Below are positions 41,947 to 50,525 of a DNA stretch of 64,000 bases, piece by piece. Source of the stretch: Pseudomonas sp. P8_241 (lineage in GTDB: Bacteria > Pseudomonadota > Gammaproteobacteria > Pseudomonadales > Pseudomonadaceae); the NCBI RefSeq assembly GCF_034008315.1, contig NZ_CP125377.1, positions 4,152,501-4,216,500 on the forward strand, read 5' to 3'. Position numbers and translations under genes: made by a program. The number at the start of each line of letters is the position of its first letter. The stretch's first letter is position 1. The notes under the pieces were generated by a model. The model was not told the origin of the DNA. It searched no databases and worked only from the letters and a program-made list of their open reading frames with translations.

Positions 41947-43125
41947 CTAAACAAGAAAATCCTCCACCAGCTTGACCCAGCAATCAGAGCCCAGACGGAT
42001 CAACTCGTCGTTGAAGTCGTAATGCGGGTTATGCACGGAACACCCATGGAACTCGCCCTCGCCGTTGCCCAGCATGAAGTAACAGCCCGGCACTTCACCG
42101 AGCATCCAGGCAAAGTCCTCAGTGCCCATGACCTTGGGTCCGCGGCTGTGCAGGCAGCCAGGTTCGAACAGCGGCTCCAGACTCTGGCGCACCCGTTGCG
42201 TCTCGGCCACATCGTTGATCAGCGCAGGCGCCAGTTGGGTGATCTTCAAGTCGATGCTGACGCCGAATGATTGCTCGTGGCCGCAGACAATCTGCTCCAG
42301 GCGTTGGTTGATTTTCTGCTGGGTCTGCGGGGTGTCGGTGCGCACGCTGATCAGCATGCTGGCCTCGTCAGGAATGATGTTGTAGACACTCCCGGCCTGT
42401 AGCATGCCGATGCTGATCACCGCATATTCCTCAGGGCCCAGGTTGCGCGACTTGATGGTCTGGATCGCGTTGATCAAGCTGGCTACCACGGGCACCGGAT
42501 CCACCGCCAGTTCGGGCATGGCGCCGTGTCCCCCCTTACCGGTGACGCTCAGTTGCACCCGCTCGGAAGACGCCATGGTCGGTCCGGCCTGAACCACGAC
42601 CGTACCCACGGGTGCGCCGGGCATGTTGTGCAGGGCAAAAATCGCATCGCATGGAAAACGCTGGAACAGGCCGTCGTCGATCATTGCCTTGGCGCCGCAC
42701 AACCCCTCCTCGTCGGGCTGGAAAATCAGATTCAGGGTGCCATTGAACTCGGCGCTGGTCGCCAGACGATAAGCGGCCGCAAGCAAGATCGCGGTGTGCC
42801 CGTCGTGACCGCAGGCATGCATGCGGCCGGCGATCTGACTGGCGTGGGCAAAGGCGTTTTTCTCCTGCATCGGCAGCGCGTCCATGTCGGCGCGCAGGCC
42901 GATGCGGCGGTTGCCCTGGCCCTTTTTCAGGACGCCGACCAAGCCATGCCCGCCGATGCCGCAATGGACCTGATAGCCCCACTGCGCCAGCTTGGCGGCG
43001 ACCAGTTCGGCGGTATTTGGGGTTTCACCCCCAAGCTCGGGAGCAGCGTGAATTTGTCGGCGCAGCGCCACGAACGTTTGCAGGTCGGCGTTGCTCAAAA
43101 CAGGGCTGATTTGTTGAGTGCTCAT
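41947..43125 (-). CDS. M20-family amidohydrolase
   Basis: A 392-residue metallo-amidohydrolase of the hippurate/N-acyl-amino-acid type: RADMDALPMQE, GRMHACGHDGHTAILLAAA (first metal ligands), FQPDEEGLCGAKAMIDDG (second), HNMPGAPVGTVVVQAGPTMAS and VMGTEDFAWML near the C-terminus. It hydrolyses the amide bond of an N-acylated amino acid or amino acid conjugate in the cytoplasm. It follows the MFS gene by 3 bases, so the transporter probably imports its substrate. Confidence 0.92.
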   Translation of the reverse strand: MSTQQISPVLSNADLQTFVALRRQIHAAPELGGETPNTAELVAAKLAQWGYQVHCGIGGHGLVGVLKKGQGNRRIGLRADMDALPMQEKNAFAHASQIAGRMHACGHDGHTAILLAAAYRLATSAEFNGTLNLIFQPDEEGLCGAKAMIDDGLFQRFPCDAIFALHNMPGAPVGTVVVQAGPTMASSERVQLSVTGKGGHGAMPELAVDPVPVVASLINAIQTIKSRNLGPEEYAVISIGMLQAGSVYNIIPDEASMLISVRTDTPQTQQKINQRLEQIVCGHEQSFGVSIDLKITQLAPALINDVAETQRVRQSLEPLFEPGCLHSRGPKVMGTEDFAWMLGEVPGCYFMLGNGEGEFHGCSVHNPHYDFNDELIRLGSDCWVKLVEDFLV

Positions 43126-43128
43126 GGT

Positions 43129-44448
43129 TCAGGCTCTTCCAATGTTTTCCGGGAATAGTTTCAGGCAGGTCAGGCTGATCACCCCACCGCCCACCAAGTA
43201 AAAGGCAGGGGCCAACGGGTCGTTGAGAGTCGACGTCAGCCAGGTGGCGATCAGCGGCGAGAACCCCCCGAACAGGGTCACGCCAAAGCTGTAGCTGACC
43301 GAGGTGCCGAGTGCCCGCTGCGGTTTGGCGAAGGCTTCCATGATCATCGCGAAAAACGCCCCTGAACCGACGCAACCGGGAAGTACCAGCAGCGCCACGA
43401 TCAGCATCGCCAGATACAGGTCGGTGGTGTGCGACAACAACCACAGCGCCGGCCATGCCGCGATGACGGGCAACGTGACGGTCCACACCAAAAGCTTTTT
43501 GCGCAGGCCATGACGGTCGGCGTAACGCCCGGCAATCGGCGTGATGATCGCCAGGCACGCGGCGGCAACACAGGCAATCGCCAAGGCGCTGCGCTGCGGA
43601 TAGTGCAGCGCGGTGACCAGGTACGACGGCATGTAGAAAATGAACAGGTACATGCCGATGGTCGCGCTCGCCATCAGGCCCGTGGCCAGGACGGTGTTGC
43701 GCAGGTCGATCACCTCGCGCCAGCGAGGCTTGCGGCCGGTGGATGGCGGTTGCTCAATGACTGCGTGCTCAAGCGTTTCCGGCAGACAACGGCGGATGTA
43801 CCAACCGACCGGGCCGATCAGCAGACCGACGATGAACGGAATGCGCCAGCCCCAGTTTTCCAGGTCAGGCGTGTTCATGACACTGGTCAGCAGCAACCCG
43901 ATGCCTGCCCCGACCAAGGCCGCATATCCCTGGCTGGCGGCCTGCCAACTGACGTTGGCACAACGATTGGCCGTTCCGGTCGACTCCATCATGAGCACCG
44001 AGGCGGTGCCGATTTCACCACCGGCGGAAAACCCTTGGGTGAGGCGTCCGATGACCAGGAGCACGGTGCCGAAGACCCCGGCTTGCTGGTAAGTGGGGGC
44101 GAATGCGATCAAGGCGGTGCCCAGTGTCATCAGGAAAATAGTCAGCGTCAGGGCCGCCTTGCGACCCTTGCGGTCGGCGAAACGACCGATCACCATCGCC
44201 CCGATTGGCCGCATCAGAAAGCCCACACCGAAGGCGGTCAACGACATCAGCAATGACGCTACCGGCGACTGCGCCGGAAAGAAATTCCTGGCGATCACCA
44301 CGGCGAAAAAACTGTAGATGGTGAAATCGTACATCTCCAGGGCATTGCCCAGAGCGCATGCAACGGTGGCTTTTCTAGACCCGACGGCGGCACTGTCGCG
44401 CCGTATCGTGCCATTGGCCAAGGGAGTATCCGATTGCAGGGTGGTCAT
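43129..44448 (-). CDS. MFS metabolite:proton symporter (MHS group)
   Basis: About 439 residues with twelve predicted transmembrane helices. The N-terminus ACALGNALEMYDFTIYSFFAVVIARNFFPAQ and GFLMRPIGAMVIGRFADRKGRKAALTLTIFLMTLGTALIAFAPTY are characteristic of the metabolite:H+ symporter group (KgtP, ProP, ShiA). The ATG at 44448 follows GGAG and was preferred to a frame opening at 44484. It precedes the amidohydrolase gene and is divergent from the porin gene; the three form an uptake and hydrolysis unit. Confidence 0.9.
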   Translation of the reverse strand: MTTLQSDTPLANGTIRRDSAAVGSRKATVACALGNALEMYDFTIYSFFAVVIARNFFPAQSPVASLLMSLTAFGVGFLMRPIGAMVIGRFADRKGRKAALTLTIFLMTLGTALIAFAPTYQQAGVFGTVLLVIGRLTQGFSAGGEIGTASVLMMESTGTANRCANVSWQAASQGYAALVGAGIGLLLTSVMNTPDLENWGWRIPFIVGLLIGPVGWYIRRCLPETLEHAVIEQPPSTGRKPRWREVIDLRNTVLATGLMASATIGMYLFIFYMPSYLVTALHYPQRSALAIACVAAACLAIITPIAGRYADRHGLRKKLLVWTVTLPVIAAWPALWLLSHTTDLYLAMLIVALLVLPGCVGSGAFFAMIMEAFAKPQRALGTSVSYSFGVTLFGGFSPLIATWLTSTLNDPLAPAFYLVGGGVISLTCLKLFPENIGRA

Positions 44449-44832
44449 GGGAGATCTCCGAGTTATTGGCGTTGTCGGCACCAACTATCGGGTAACTCTG
44501 ACGATGAATCACTTGCGCTTTTTGCACACGATTAACCAACAGTTTATTTCGTCGGGCTTCGCCCCGAAATATCGCTCCACGACGGTGCGATCCTTGGTCA
44601 TTGAGCCCTTCAACGCACCGGTTTTTTCCAGTAACAGCGCCTGTCGAAACCAGTGGACGCGGTGAATCCGACGACTACAAGAGAATTGCCCCACCCTCCA
44701 CCCCCCTGAAACCCAGTTTTCAGCTACCAAATTAGCAATCAGGCATACCCATACAAAATTGACAATTTCCGACTCATTTTATTTTCGTGGAGGCTGCGAA
44801 CCTTCAGTCATCAGCTACACGGAGAGTCTGTA
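44449..44832. other. Divergent intergenic region MFS / porin
   Basis: About 380 bases with the two promoters. A minus-strand frame (44509-44730) ends in a basic peptide (..VCKKRK) but has no credible start or family. The right part (44740-44800) is AT-rich. No palindromic LysR site was identified with confidence. Confidence 0.4.
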
Positions 44833-45972
44833 ATGGGTACGTCCGCCGCGCGCAATTCGTCATTGGCCGCCATGCTGCTGGGGGTGAGCCTGCCTGCAGT
44901 CAGCCAGGCTGAAGGGTTCCCGTCCATCGCCCGAGTGGCGCCAGGGTTTGGCTACTACAACGTCGACAAGGGCTTTGATGACAAGCTCAAGTTCTATGGC
45001 ACCGTCGATGCCTTCGTGAACTACCAGGACTCGGGTCATTACTCAGGGGTCAAGGTCGCCGGCGGCGCGGCCTGGACCAACAAACTGGGGCTATACATGC
45101 GCAAGGCTGTCGATGCGGACACGGTACTGGAAGCGGATGTCGAAGAAGGCTTCAACCTCAACGGCAAGGCGCTCGACGAGCATTGGAAGCAGGTCGGCGC
45201 ATTGCGCCTGGCCGTCGTGGCGCTACGCTCGCGTAACTACGGGAAACTGGAGTTTGGCAAAACCTACGGCATGGGCACGCCGACCTACGCCGACCCGTTT
45301 CTGGCTACCTATGGCTCACCCTATACTTACCTGACCTCTCCGCCCGCCGGGCGCGGCGCCTATTATCTGGACCTGCGGCCCAAACACACCCTGGCCTATA
45401 CCACCGCGAAATTCGCCGGTTTCAGCCTCGGCAGCGCATTGAGCTTTGGCTTGAACGATACGGCCAGTTCGGGAAAGACCCTGCGCGGCAAGGGTGTGAG
45501 TTTGCAATACAGCAATGCGCACTGGATCTTGATTGGCTCGTTCAACGATTATCTGAGCGATCCCTGGGATGACGGTGATCGTGAGCGCCAGACCCACAAC
45601 TACTTCAAAAGCGCTTCAGCGTTTTACGACTTCGGACCGCTCGCGGCCAGCCTCACCTGGCAGCGCCAGGACGTCGACTACCAAGCGACACCGAGCATGA
45701 CCGCCTGGACAGTGGGCATTGCCGCGCCTGTGGGCAAAACCGATGTGGCACGCCTGTCACTGGTCCAGCGCAATATCGAATTCGGCAACAAGGACGCATT
45801 CGGGATGATGCTCGGCTATGACCATTTTCTGAGGCCTAATTGGGCCATCTACGGCCGCGTCGCGCTGATCGATAATCACCCCAACTCATCCATCAGCTAC
45901 GCCGGCATCCCGATCGAGCAGGCCGGTGACGACCCGCAGAACCTGGCAATCGGCATGTACTACCACTTCTAA
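44833..45972 (+). CDS. General porin (betaproteobacterial/Gram-negative porin type)
   Basis: A 379-residue exported protein with a signal peptide (LLGVSLPAVSQA, residues ~14-25) and a sixteen-stranded-porin pattern: LKFYGTVDAFVNYQDSG near the start, KLEFGKTYGMGTPTY (the family's RNSxxGLxGxFG-like position), and a terminal phenylalanine (IGMYYHF). It would admit the substrate of the adjacent MFS/amidohydrolase genes. GGAG precedes the ATG. Its stop overlaps the convergent LysR gene by 4 bases. Confidence 0.8.
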   Translation: MGTSAARNSSLAAMLLGVSLPAVSQAEGFPSIARVAPGFGYYNVDKGFDDKLKFYGTVDAFVNYQDSGHYSGVKVAGGAAWTNKLGLYMRKAVDADTVLEADVEEGFNLNGKALDEHWKQVGALRLAVVALRSRNYGKLEFGKTYGMGTPTYADPFLATYGSPYTYLTSPPAGRGAYYLDLRPKHTLAYTTAKFAGFSLGSALSFGLNDTASSGKTLRGKGVSLQYSNAHWILIGSFNDYLSDPWDDGDRERQTHNYFKSASAFYDFGPLAASLTWQRQDVDYQATPSMTAWTVGIAAPVGKTDVARLSLVQRNIEFGNKDAFGMMLGYDHFLRPNWAIYGRVALIDNHPNSSISYAGIPIEQAGDDPQNLAIGMYYHF

Positions 45973-46892
45973 CGAGCGAGTTCGGCCAACGACTCCGCAG
46001 TCAGCCTTGATTTGAGGCTGTAGAACAGTTCCTTGGCCGGCGACGTCAGCGAATGACGGTCGATGCATACCAGGTAAATCGGGTATTCGGGAATGATCTC
46101 CTCGACCTCAACGCAGACCAACTCTGGCGCCCGCCCAGCTGGCAATGTGTTGCCTACCGCCAGGTTACTCAGGGTCATGAACGCGTCGGCGCTCTCTACC
46201 AGGCGCAGAGCCAACAGCAACGACGCGCATTCAATGACCTTCTGCGGCGGGTGAATATCGTTGACCTCGAACATCTGATAGAACTGCGACGAACGATCGT
46301 CGATCTCATCCAGGCTGATCCAGTTGGCGTACTGCAACTGGCGCAATGAGCGCGAATGGCGCAGCGGGTTGTCGGTGCCACAGAACACGGCCCCCTGAAT
46401 GCGATGCAAGGCCTCCCAATCCAGATTCAGACGCTGTGTGTTTTGCTGCGAAGTCAGGGCAAAATCCAGGCTCCCGTCGCGCAAACGCTGCACGATATGG
46501 CTCGGCCGCTGCTCGGTTAGCTTGATCCGCACCCGTGGGTTCTTCGCCTGAAAATCACTGATGCACTGCTCGAATCCGGGCAGCATCGCTGTCAGTGAGG
46601 TGATCCCGATGGCCACATCACCAACCGCCATGTCATGAATATTATCGGCTTCGATCTGCAGCCGTCGCATACTCTCGACCGCCATGTGCGCGTGGCGAAT
46701 GATCCGCCGCCCCTCCTCGGTCAGCGACATGCCCTTGTAAGACCGCTGCAGCAAGGTCAACCCAAGCTCTCGCTCCAGATCCTTGATTGAACGACTCAAT
46801 GCAGGCTGGGTAACGTGCAGTATCTGCGAGGCCTCATTGATACTGCCGCACTGGTTGATCGCTACCAAAGCTCTGATTTGATGAAACTTCAC
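45969..46892 (-). CDS. LysR-family regulator
   Basis: About 307 residues. The N-terminal helix-turn-helix reads VKFHQIRALVAINQCGSINEASQILHVTQPALSRSIKDLERELGLTLLQRSYKGMSLTEEG, and a substrate-binding domain follows (VAIGITSLTAMLPGFEQCISDFQ..). The GTG at 46892 gives the standard MKFHQIRALVA start; a TTG at 46922 would add ten residues. The gene is convergent with the porin and is the likely regulator of the porin/MFS/amidohydrolase unit, though it does not face their shared promoter region. It could also act on the sulfonate-type operon to its right. Confidence 0.87.
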   Translation of the reverse strand: MKFHQIRALVAINQCGSINEASQILHVTQPALSRSIKDLERELGLTLLQRSYKGMSLTEEGRRIIRHAHMAVESMRRLQIEADNIHDMAVGDVAIGITSLTAMLPGFEQCISDFQAKNPRVRIKLTEQRPSHIVQRLRDGSLDFALTSQQNTQRLNLDWEALHRIQGAVFCGTDNPLRHSRSLRQLQYANWISLDEIDDRSSQFYQMFEVNDIHPPQKVIECASLLLALRLVESADAFMTLSNLAVGNTLPAGRAPELVCVEVEEIIPEYPIYLVCIDRHSLTSPAKELFYSLKSRLTAESLAELAR

Positions 46893-47137
46893 AGTGTTCG
46901 ACTCACTTTTATTGTTCGCCAAGGATATAGCAATATCCCGGCCAGGAGCCGCCCATCGATGCCCAATGGTGTAGGAAGGTTCACCCTGTCAGCACTAGTT
47001 GTTGCCGCCTCGGTTTATCTCGCGCTCGACATGCAGGTCCCGTTTCCCGGCCCCATCCAAAATTCCGATGCACCGCTACTCAGGGCTCTTGCGCAGATGC
47101 AGACGTATTGGACTTCTGTAGATTGCCCGTTCTGCAC

Positions 47138-48076
47138 TCAATCAGACTCGTTCCATACCGCCTCACGCACATCGACTTTCCTGGGCAAAAGCTTGTTTTG
47201 ATAAAACAGGTCGGCCGTCATTTGCTGCGCGCTGATGATGCTTTCATCAATCGGCAATATTGGCGAAGGCGGCCGATTATCCAGGTAACTGGCAATCACA
47301 TCGTCGGGCAGTCCCATGTATTTTTTTACCACCTTCAGGCTTTCTTCCCGCTGGCTGCGGGTCAGCCCTTCGGCGCCAGTCAACTCATTGAGCAGCGCGT
47401 GGACAAAAGAACCATTGGCTTTCGCGTAGGCGCGTCGTGCGGTGTACACCGGACCTGACAGGTTCAAACCTTCGCCGTTGGCCAGCACGCGAACATTGCC
47501 CTGACTCAAGGCAAGCGAAGAGTAAGGCTCCCAAATTGCCCAGGCATCGACGCTGCCTTGTTCGAAGGCTGCACGCGCATTGGCGGGTGGCAGGTTCATT
47601 GGCTGGATGTCCTGGTAGCTCAATCCGGCCTTGTTCAACGCCCTCAGTATCAGGTTGTGTGAACTGGACCCTCGCTGAAAAGCCACCTTTTTGCCTTTCA
47701 GGTCGGCAATGTTTTTTAGCGAGCTGTCTGCGCGCACCAGTATGGTTTCCGCTTGTGGTTTTGGCGGCTCGGTGCCGATGTAGACCAGATCGGCTCCCGC
47801 CGCCTGCGCGAACAGCGGCGGGATGTCCCCGGTGGAGCCGATGTCCAGCGCATTGACGTTGATCGCTTCCAGCATCTGCGGCCCGGCAGGAAATTCAATC
47901 CACTGCACTGCCGTTTGAGGAAAACGCTTCTCCAAAAGCCCGTGCTCTTTAGCGAGTAATAAGGCAATCGAGCCTTTCTGGTAGCCGATTCTCAGGGTTG
48001 CAGGGTCTGCTGCCATTACCGAGTTTGTCAGACTGAACAGTGCTAACCCCGTAAAAAAAACTTTTAGAAATGTCAT
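47138..48076 (-). CDS. Aliphatic-sulfonate-type ABC substrate-binding protein (SsuA-like)
   Basis: A 312-residue periplasmic binding protein with a signal peptide (FFTGLALFSLTNSVMAADP). LRIGYQKGSIALLLAKEHGLLEKRFP, ALDIGSTGDIPPLFAQAAGADLVYIGTEP, FQRGSSSHNLILRALNKAGLSYQDIQPMNLPPANARAAFEQGSVDAWAIWEPY match SsuA and related sulfonate or taurine binding proteins. No SsuB or SsuC gene accompanies it. It is the last gene of an operon with an aldo-keto reductase, an FMN monooxygenase and a TonB receptor. Confidence 0.87.
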   Translation of the reverse strand: MTFLKVFFTGLALFSLTNSVMAADPATLRIGYQKGSIALLLAKEHGLLEKRFPQTAVQWIEFPAGPQMLEAINVNALDIGSTGDIPPLFAQAAGADLVYIGTEPPKPQAETILVRADSSLKNIADLKGKKVAFQRGSSSHNLILRALNKAGLSYQDIQPMNLPPANARAAFEQGSVDAWAIWEPYSSLALSQGNVRVLANGEGLNLSGPVYTARRAYAKANGSFVHALLNELTGAEGLTRSQREESLKVVKKYMGLPDDVIASYLDNRPPSPILPIDESIISAQQMTADLFYQNKLLPRKVDVREAVWNESD

Positions 48077-48124
48077 CTTTGTCTCGTTGTTTGAAATCCG
48101 GGAGAACGCCTGAGTTGGGCTTAT

Positions 48125-49162
48125 TTATTCAGCAGTCGACGGCCTTTCCCAAAGATTGATCCCGCCCTCTCGGGCAAATCGGTCAATCTCCGCCAGTTCC
48201 TGCGCGCTGAAACTGAGGTTCTTCAACGCCCCGACGTTCTCGATGATCTGCTCCGGCCGACTCGCACCAATCAATGCCGAAGTGACCCGAGGATCACGCA
48301 GGGTCCAGGCCAGCGCCAACTGCGCCAGACTCTGGCCACGACGCCTGGCGATTTCGTTGAGTGCCCGCACGTGGGAAATGTTGGCCTCGGACAAGTGCGA
48401 CGCCTGCAACGAACCACCGCCCGGACGGTTGACCCGCGCATCCGCCGGCACGCCGTTCAGGTATTTGTCGGTCAGCAAGCCCTGGGCCAGCGGGGTGAAG
48501 GCAATCACACCGGTGCCGAGTTCGTCGGTGGTATCCAGCAGGTCTTTTTCCACCCAGCGATTGAGCAGGTTGTAGGCCGGCTGGTGAATCAGCAGCGGCA
48601 CTTTCCACGCTTCGAGCAACGCCGCCATTTCACGGGTTTTCACCCCGGAATAGGACGAAATCCCGATGTACAGTGCCTTGCCCTGCTGCACCGCAGTCGC
48701 CAGCGCGCTGGCGGTTTCCTCCAGCGGCGTATCGGGGTCGAATCGGTGAGAGTAGAAAATGTCCACATACTCCAGGCCCAGGCGTTGCAGACTCTGATCG
48801 AGGCTGGCCAACACGTACTTGCGCGAGCCGCCGCCCTGACCGTAAGGGCCGGGCCACATGTCCCAACCGGCCTTGCTGGAGATGATCAATTCGTCGCGGT
48901 ACTGCTTGAAATCTTCACGCAGCAGACGGCCAAAGTTGATCTCGGCGCTGCCATACGGCGGGCCGTAGTTGTTGGCCAGGTCGAAATGATTAATGCCCAG
49001 ATCGAACGCCGTGCGCAGCAACGCACGCTGGGTGTCGAGCGGTGTGCTGTCGCCGAAGTTGTGCCACAGCCCCAGGGACAGCGCCGGCAGTACCAGGCCG
49101 CTGCGACCCACGCGGCGGTAAGGGATGGAGTCGTAGCGGTTTTGGGCAGCGATGTAAGTCAT
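48125..49162 (-). CDS. Aldo/keto reductase (YghZ/GpR-like)
   Basis: A 345-residue TIM-barrel reductase. Catalytic residues are in FDLANNYGPPYGSAEINFG (Asp and Tyr), LIISSKAG (Lys) and IFYSHRFD (His); GASRPEQIIENVGAL is the NADP site. The GYGxGGSRKYVLASLDQSLQRLGLEYVDIFYSH region matches YghZ (L-glyceraldehyde 3-phosphate reductase). Its ATG overlaps the stop of the FMN monooxygenase gene (ATGA). It may reduce the aldehyde released when the monooxygenase desulfonates a substrate, but this is inference. Confidence 0.88.
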   Translation of the reverse strand: MTYIAAQNRYDSIPYRRVGRSGLVLPALSLGLWHNFGDSTPLDTQRALLRTAFDLGINHFDLANNYGPPYGSAEINFGRLLREDFKQYRDELIISSKAGWDMWPGPYGQGGGSRKYVLASLDQSLQRLGLEYVDIFYSHRFDPDTPLEETASALATAVQQGKALYIGISSYSGVKTREMAALLEAWKVPLLIHQPAYNLLNRWVEKDLLDTTDELGTGVIAFTPLAQGLLTDKYLNGVPADARVNRPGGGSLQASHLSEANISHVRALNEIARRRGQSLAQLALAWTLRDPRVTSALIGASRPEQIIENVGALKNLSFSAQELAEIDRFAREGGINLWERPSTAE

Positions 49163-50523
49163 AGCGTTTTTTCCTGGTTGTCCGCAAATGGGTGTTGAGG
49201 CGGCCGTATGAATTTGTTTGATGGTCTGTCCAGCCCCAGGTTCTGGCGCAAAGTACGGCCTTCGTACTCGGTTCTGAAAAGCCCTCGACGTTGCAGCTCC
49301 GGCACTACTTCGTTGGCGAAATCCTCCAGACCACCAGGAAGGTGCGGCACCAGTACGTTGAAGCCATCGGCCGCACCTTGTTCGAACCATTGCTGCAGTC
49401 GGTCGGCGATCTGCACCGGTGTGCCCACCAGACTGTAATGACCGCGACCACCAGCAATTTTTCTACCCAGTTCGGCGAGACTGAGGTTTTCCCGTCCAGC
49501 CAACTCGGTCAGCAGTTTCTGCCGGCTCTGCTGGCCGCTTTCTGTGAGCGGCAAGTCCGGGAGCGGCCCGTCCAGTGGATACTTCGACAGGTCGAAATTG
49601 CCCAGCATACGCCCAAGCAGAGCAACGCCAACTTTAGGTTCGACCAATCGCTGAAAGGTTTGAAACTTTTCCTGCGCTTGCTCTTCAGTTGACCCGACCA
49701 CGACAAAAACGCCGGGCATGATTTTCATCGAATCGTGGCTACGGCCGTACTGGCCCAAACGGCCCTTGAGATCGGCGTAAAACGCCTGGGCATTGGCCAA
49801 CGACGTTTGCGCCGTGAATACCACCTCCGCCGTTTGCGCCGCCAGATCGCGTCCGGCCTCGGAAGATCCGGCCTGCACAATCACCGGATGCCCTTGCGGG
49901 GAGCGCGCAACATTCAGCGGGCCCTTCACCCGGAAGTGCTCACCGACATGATCCAGCACATGCAGCTTGGCCGGATCGTAATAGGCGCCGCTGGTCTTGT
50001 CGCGGATAAACGCGTCGTCGTCCCAGCTGTCCCACAGCCCCGTGACCACCTGATGGAACTCGCGAGCGCGGCTGTAGCGATCCGCGTGCCCAATGTGTTC
50101 GTCCCGGCCGAAATTTTGCGCTTCGGCAGCGTTATCCGAGGTCACCAGATTCCACCCCGCTCGCCCGCCGGACAGGTGATCCAAGGAAGCGAATTTACGC
50201 GCTACGTGGTACGGCTCGTTGTAGCTGGTGGTGGTCGTGGCGATCAGACCGATGTGTTCGGTGACCACACTCAAGGCTGACAGCAACGTCAGTGGCTCAA
50301 AGGAATCCGAGCGCGCCATACGGCTGGCAATCTCATCTCTGGGCGCGGCGACGTTATCGGCGAGGAACAAGGCGTCAAACTTCGCCGCTTCAGCAATCTG
50401 CGCCAGATGTCTGTAATGGGCGAAATCCAGTCCGGCGTCGGCCGACACTTCGGGGTGTCGCCAGGCGGCGATGTGGTGCCCGCCGGCCATTAGAAAGGCT
50501 CCCAGTTTGAGCTGTCGAGTCAT
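49159..50523 (-). CDS. FMN-dependent monooxygenase (NtaA/SnaA/DszA-like)
   Basis: A 454-residue flavin monooxygenase of the bacterial luciferase superfamily: LKLGAFLMAGGHHIAAWRHPEVSAD, ALFLADNVAA, LSALSVVTEHIGLIATTTTSYNEPYHVARKFASLDHLSGGRAGWNLVTSDN (family signature), HPVIVQAGSSEAGRDLAAQTAEVVFTAQ and the late GTPVQIADRLQQWFEQGAADGFNVL. Relatives cleave nitrilotriacetate, EDTA, dibenzothiophene sulfone or alkanesulfonates with FMNH2 and oxygen. With the SsuA-like protein a sulfonate or sulfone substrate is plausible. No flavin reductase gene lies next to it. The gene follows the TonB receptor by 2 bases. Confidence 0.92.
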   Translation of the reverse strand: MTRQLKLGAFLMAGGHHIAAWRHPEVSADAGLDFAHYRHLAQIAEAAKFDALFLADNVAAPRDEIASRMARSDSFEPLTLLSALSVVTEHIGLIATTTTSYNEPYHVARKFASLDHLSGGRAGWNLVTSDNAAEAQNFGRDEHIGHADRYSRAREFHQVVTGLWDSWDDDAFIRDKTSGAYYDPAKLHVLDHVGEHFRVKGPLNVARSPQGHPVIVQAGSSEAGRDLAAQTAEVVFTAQTSLANAQAFYADLKGRLGQYGRSHDSMKIMPGVFVVVGSTEEQAQEKFQTFQRLVEPKVGVALLGRMLGNFDLSKYPLDGPLPDLPLTESGQQSRQKLLTELAGRENLSLAELGRKIAGGRGHYSLVGTPVQIADRLQQWFEQGAADGFNVLVPHLPGGLEDFANEVVPELQRRGLFRTEYEGRTLRQNLGLDRPSNKFIRPPQHPFADNQEKTL

Positions 50524-50525
50524 GT

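Noticed and set aside
44509..44730. 73-codon minus-strand ORF between the MFS and porin genes
   Set aside because: Ends in a basic tail but has no ribosome binding site or recognisable fold; mentioned only in the intergenic entry.
46959..47201. Plus-strand ORF beginning MPNGVGRFTLSALVVAASVY
   Set aside because: Hydrophobic start is suggestive, but there is no ribosome binding site and the frame runs into the 3' end of the opposing binding-protein gene.
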